From Frankiales bacterium (GTDB taxonomy: Bacteria > Actinomycetota > Actinomycetes > Mycobacteriales > SCTD01), in contig JAOPWW010000405.1 in NCBI GenBank assembly GCA_025965495.1, forward strand, positions 1 to 5,384: a DNA stretch of 5,384 nt, in the 5' to 3' direction. Positions 4,691 through 5,384 of the stretch are shown here, in pieces. The number at the start of each line of letters is the position of its first letter. Position 1 is the first letter of the stretch. Under the pieces are notes generated by a model, which did no database searches, was not told the DNA's origin, and was given only the letters and a program-made list of their open reading frames with translations. Position numbers and translations under genes: made by a program.

Positions 4691-5384
4691 CCGCTCCCGC
4701 GCGTCCCGACACCGGCGGGGACGCCCTGCAGGCCCTCGGCCGCGGGGCGGCGCTCAGCGGCCTGCTCGCCGGGGCCGCCGGGCTCGCCACCGCGGAGGTC
4801 CTCGGCCGCCTGCTGCCGGGCGCCAGCAGCCCGGTGCTCGCCGTCGGTGCGCGGGTCGTCGGGCTGACGCCCGCCTCGCTGCGCGGTCCGGCGATCAGCA
4901 CCGTGGGGACCGCCGACAAGCCGCTGCTGCTGCTCGGGATCCTGCTGGTCTGCGCCGGCCTGGCCGCGTGGGGCGGCGTGCTGGCCCTGCGCTCGCCGCG
5001 CCGGGCGGAGGCGCTCGTCGCGGTCCTGAGCCTGGTCGTGCTCGCGGCGCAGCTCGGGCAGCCGCACGCGGGGCCGGCGGCCGTCGTCGTCGCTGCGGCC
5101 CTGCTGCTGGTGACCGTCGGCGTGCTGCGCTCCCTGCTGCGGCTGGCTCCCGGCGGTGCGGGTCAGGACCGGCGTGCGTTCCTCACCCGCGGCGTCGTCG
5201 TCGGCCTCGGCGTGCTGGGCGCGGGTGGCGTGGTGCGGTACCTGCAGCAGCGGGCCGACGTCAGCGCCCTGCGCACCGCCGTCGGGCTGCCCGTGCCCGT
5301 CCGCCGGGCGCCGGGGGACCTGGCGGCCGCCGACCTGCGCGTGCCGGGCATGCCTGACGTGCTCACCTCGAACGCCGTCTTCTA
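4684..5384 (+). CDS. Membrane-anchored molybdopterin (sulfite-oxidase-like) oxidoreductase, N-terminal part (truncated at window end)
   Basis: The visible 233 codons, still open at the end, start at a GTG inside the ArsR stop region. Five hydrophobic segments lie at about residues 20-40, 80-102, 107-124, 131-149 and 170-185. SSPVLAVGARVVGLTP and TADKPLLLLGILLV are characteristic of the N-terminal membrane domain of actinobacterial molybdopterin-dependent oxidoreductases. VPGMPDVLTSNAVF at the end corresponds to the family's lead-in to the SUOX-type Moco domain (typically vPGl.pf.TpN..FY). The molybdenum-ligand cysteine would be downstream, so catalysis cannot be judged here. QDRRAFLTRG (161-170) is a twin-arginine-like motif directly before helix five, implying Tat export of the folded cofactor domain to the outside. 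The substrate is unknown. The gene is coupled to the ArsR regulator immediately upstream. Family assignment is from remembered motifs, without a search. Confidence 0.85.
   Translation, partial: MLTAPARPDTGGDALQALGRGAALSGLLAGAAGLATAEVLGRLLPGASSPVLAVGARVVGLTPASLRGPAISTVGTADKPLLLLGILLVCAGLAAWGGVLALRSPRRAEALVAVLSLVVLAAQLGQPHAGPAAVVVAAALLLVTVGVLRSLLRLAPGGAGQDRRAFLTRGVVVGLGVLGAGGVVRYLQQRADVSALRTAVGLPVPVRRAPGDLAAADLRVPGMPDVLTSNAVF

Noticed and set aside
4594..5067. Minus-strand open frames opposite the ArsR and molybdenum-enzyme genes
   Set aside because: These are shadows of two recognised plus-strand genes. Their translations are Arg/Gln/Ala-rich without motifs.

Overview
The window is very GC-rich, with dense coding on both strands, frequent GTG starts and TANNNT promoters placed directly against start codons. 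This style, together with the gene families present, points to a high-GC actinobacterium (Actinomycetota). I cannot name the genus from the sequence alone. I see no rRNA, tRNA, CRISPR array, insertion sequence or phage gene.

Layout, left to right. (1) Positions 1-273, plus strand: the C-terminal end of a peptidase S51 / dipeptidase E-like protein, cut by the window edge just before its nucleophile elbow. (2) 304-2367, minus strand, convergent with it: a 687-residue cyclic-di-GMP enzyme with a Cys-containing N-terminal module, then EAL, LOV and GGDEF domains. The catalytic and photochemical signature residues of all three domains are present, and the domain order is unusual. (3) 2462-3241, minus strand: a type I methionine aminopeptidase with all seven metal and active-site residues; it lies 94 bases upstream of the c-di-GMP gene in the same direction. 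(4) 3293-3550, plus strand, divergent from it: an 85-residue XRE-type helix-turn-helix protein. (5) 3579-4067, minus strand: a small secreted protein of unknown function. (6) 4271-4690, plus strand: an ArsR-type winged-helix regulator. (7) 4684 to the window end, plus strand: the N-terminal membrane part of a sulfite-oxidase-like molybdopterin oxidoreductase, whose start overlaps the regulator's stop.

The most striking regulatory site is the 51-base gap between the aminopeptidase and the XRE gene. Each gene has a TANNNT hexamer, then exactly six bases, then its ATG. That is the geometry of two divergent leaderless promoters. Between them lie two direct copies of GGTACAGYTGT, overlapping promoter elements of both genes, which suggests one regulator controlling itself and the aminopeptidase. 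The gap between the aminopeptidase and the EAL-LOV-GGDEF gene contains no TA dinucleotide, so it offers no TANNNT promoter. The light-sensing gene may therefore be read through from the aminopeptidase promoter and fall under the same control (inference).

The second unit is the ArsR regulator plus the membrane-anchored molybdenum enzyme, probably translationally coupled. The enzyme carries a twin-arginine motif directly before its fifth predicted membrane helix, as expected for a polytopic protein whose first helices use Sec and whose folded catalytic domain uses Tat.
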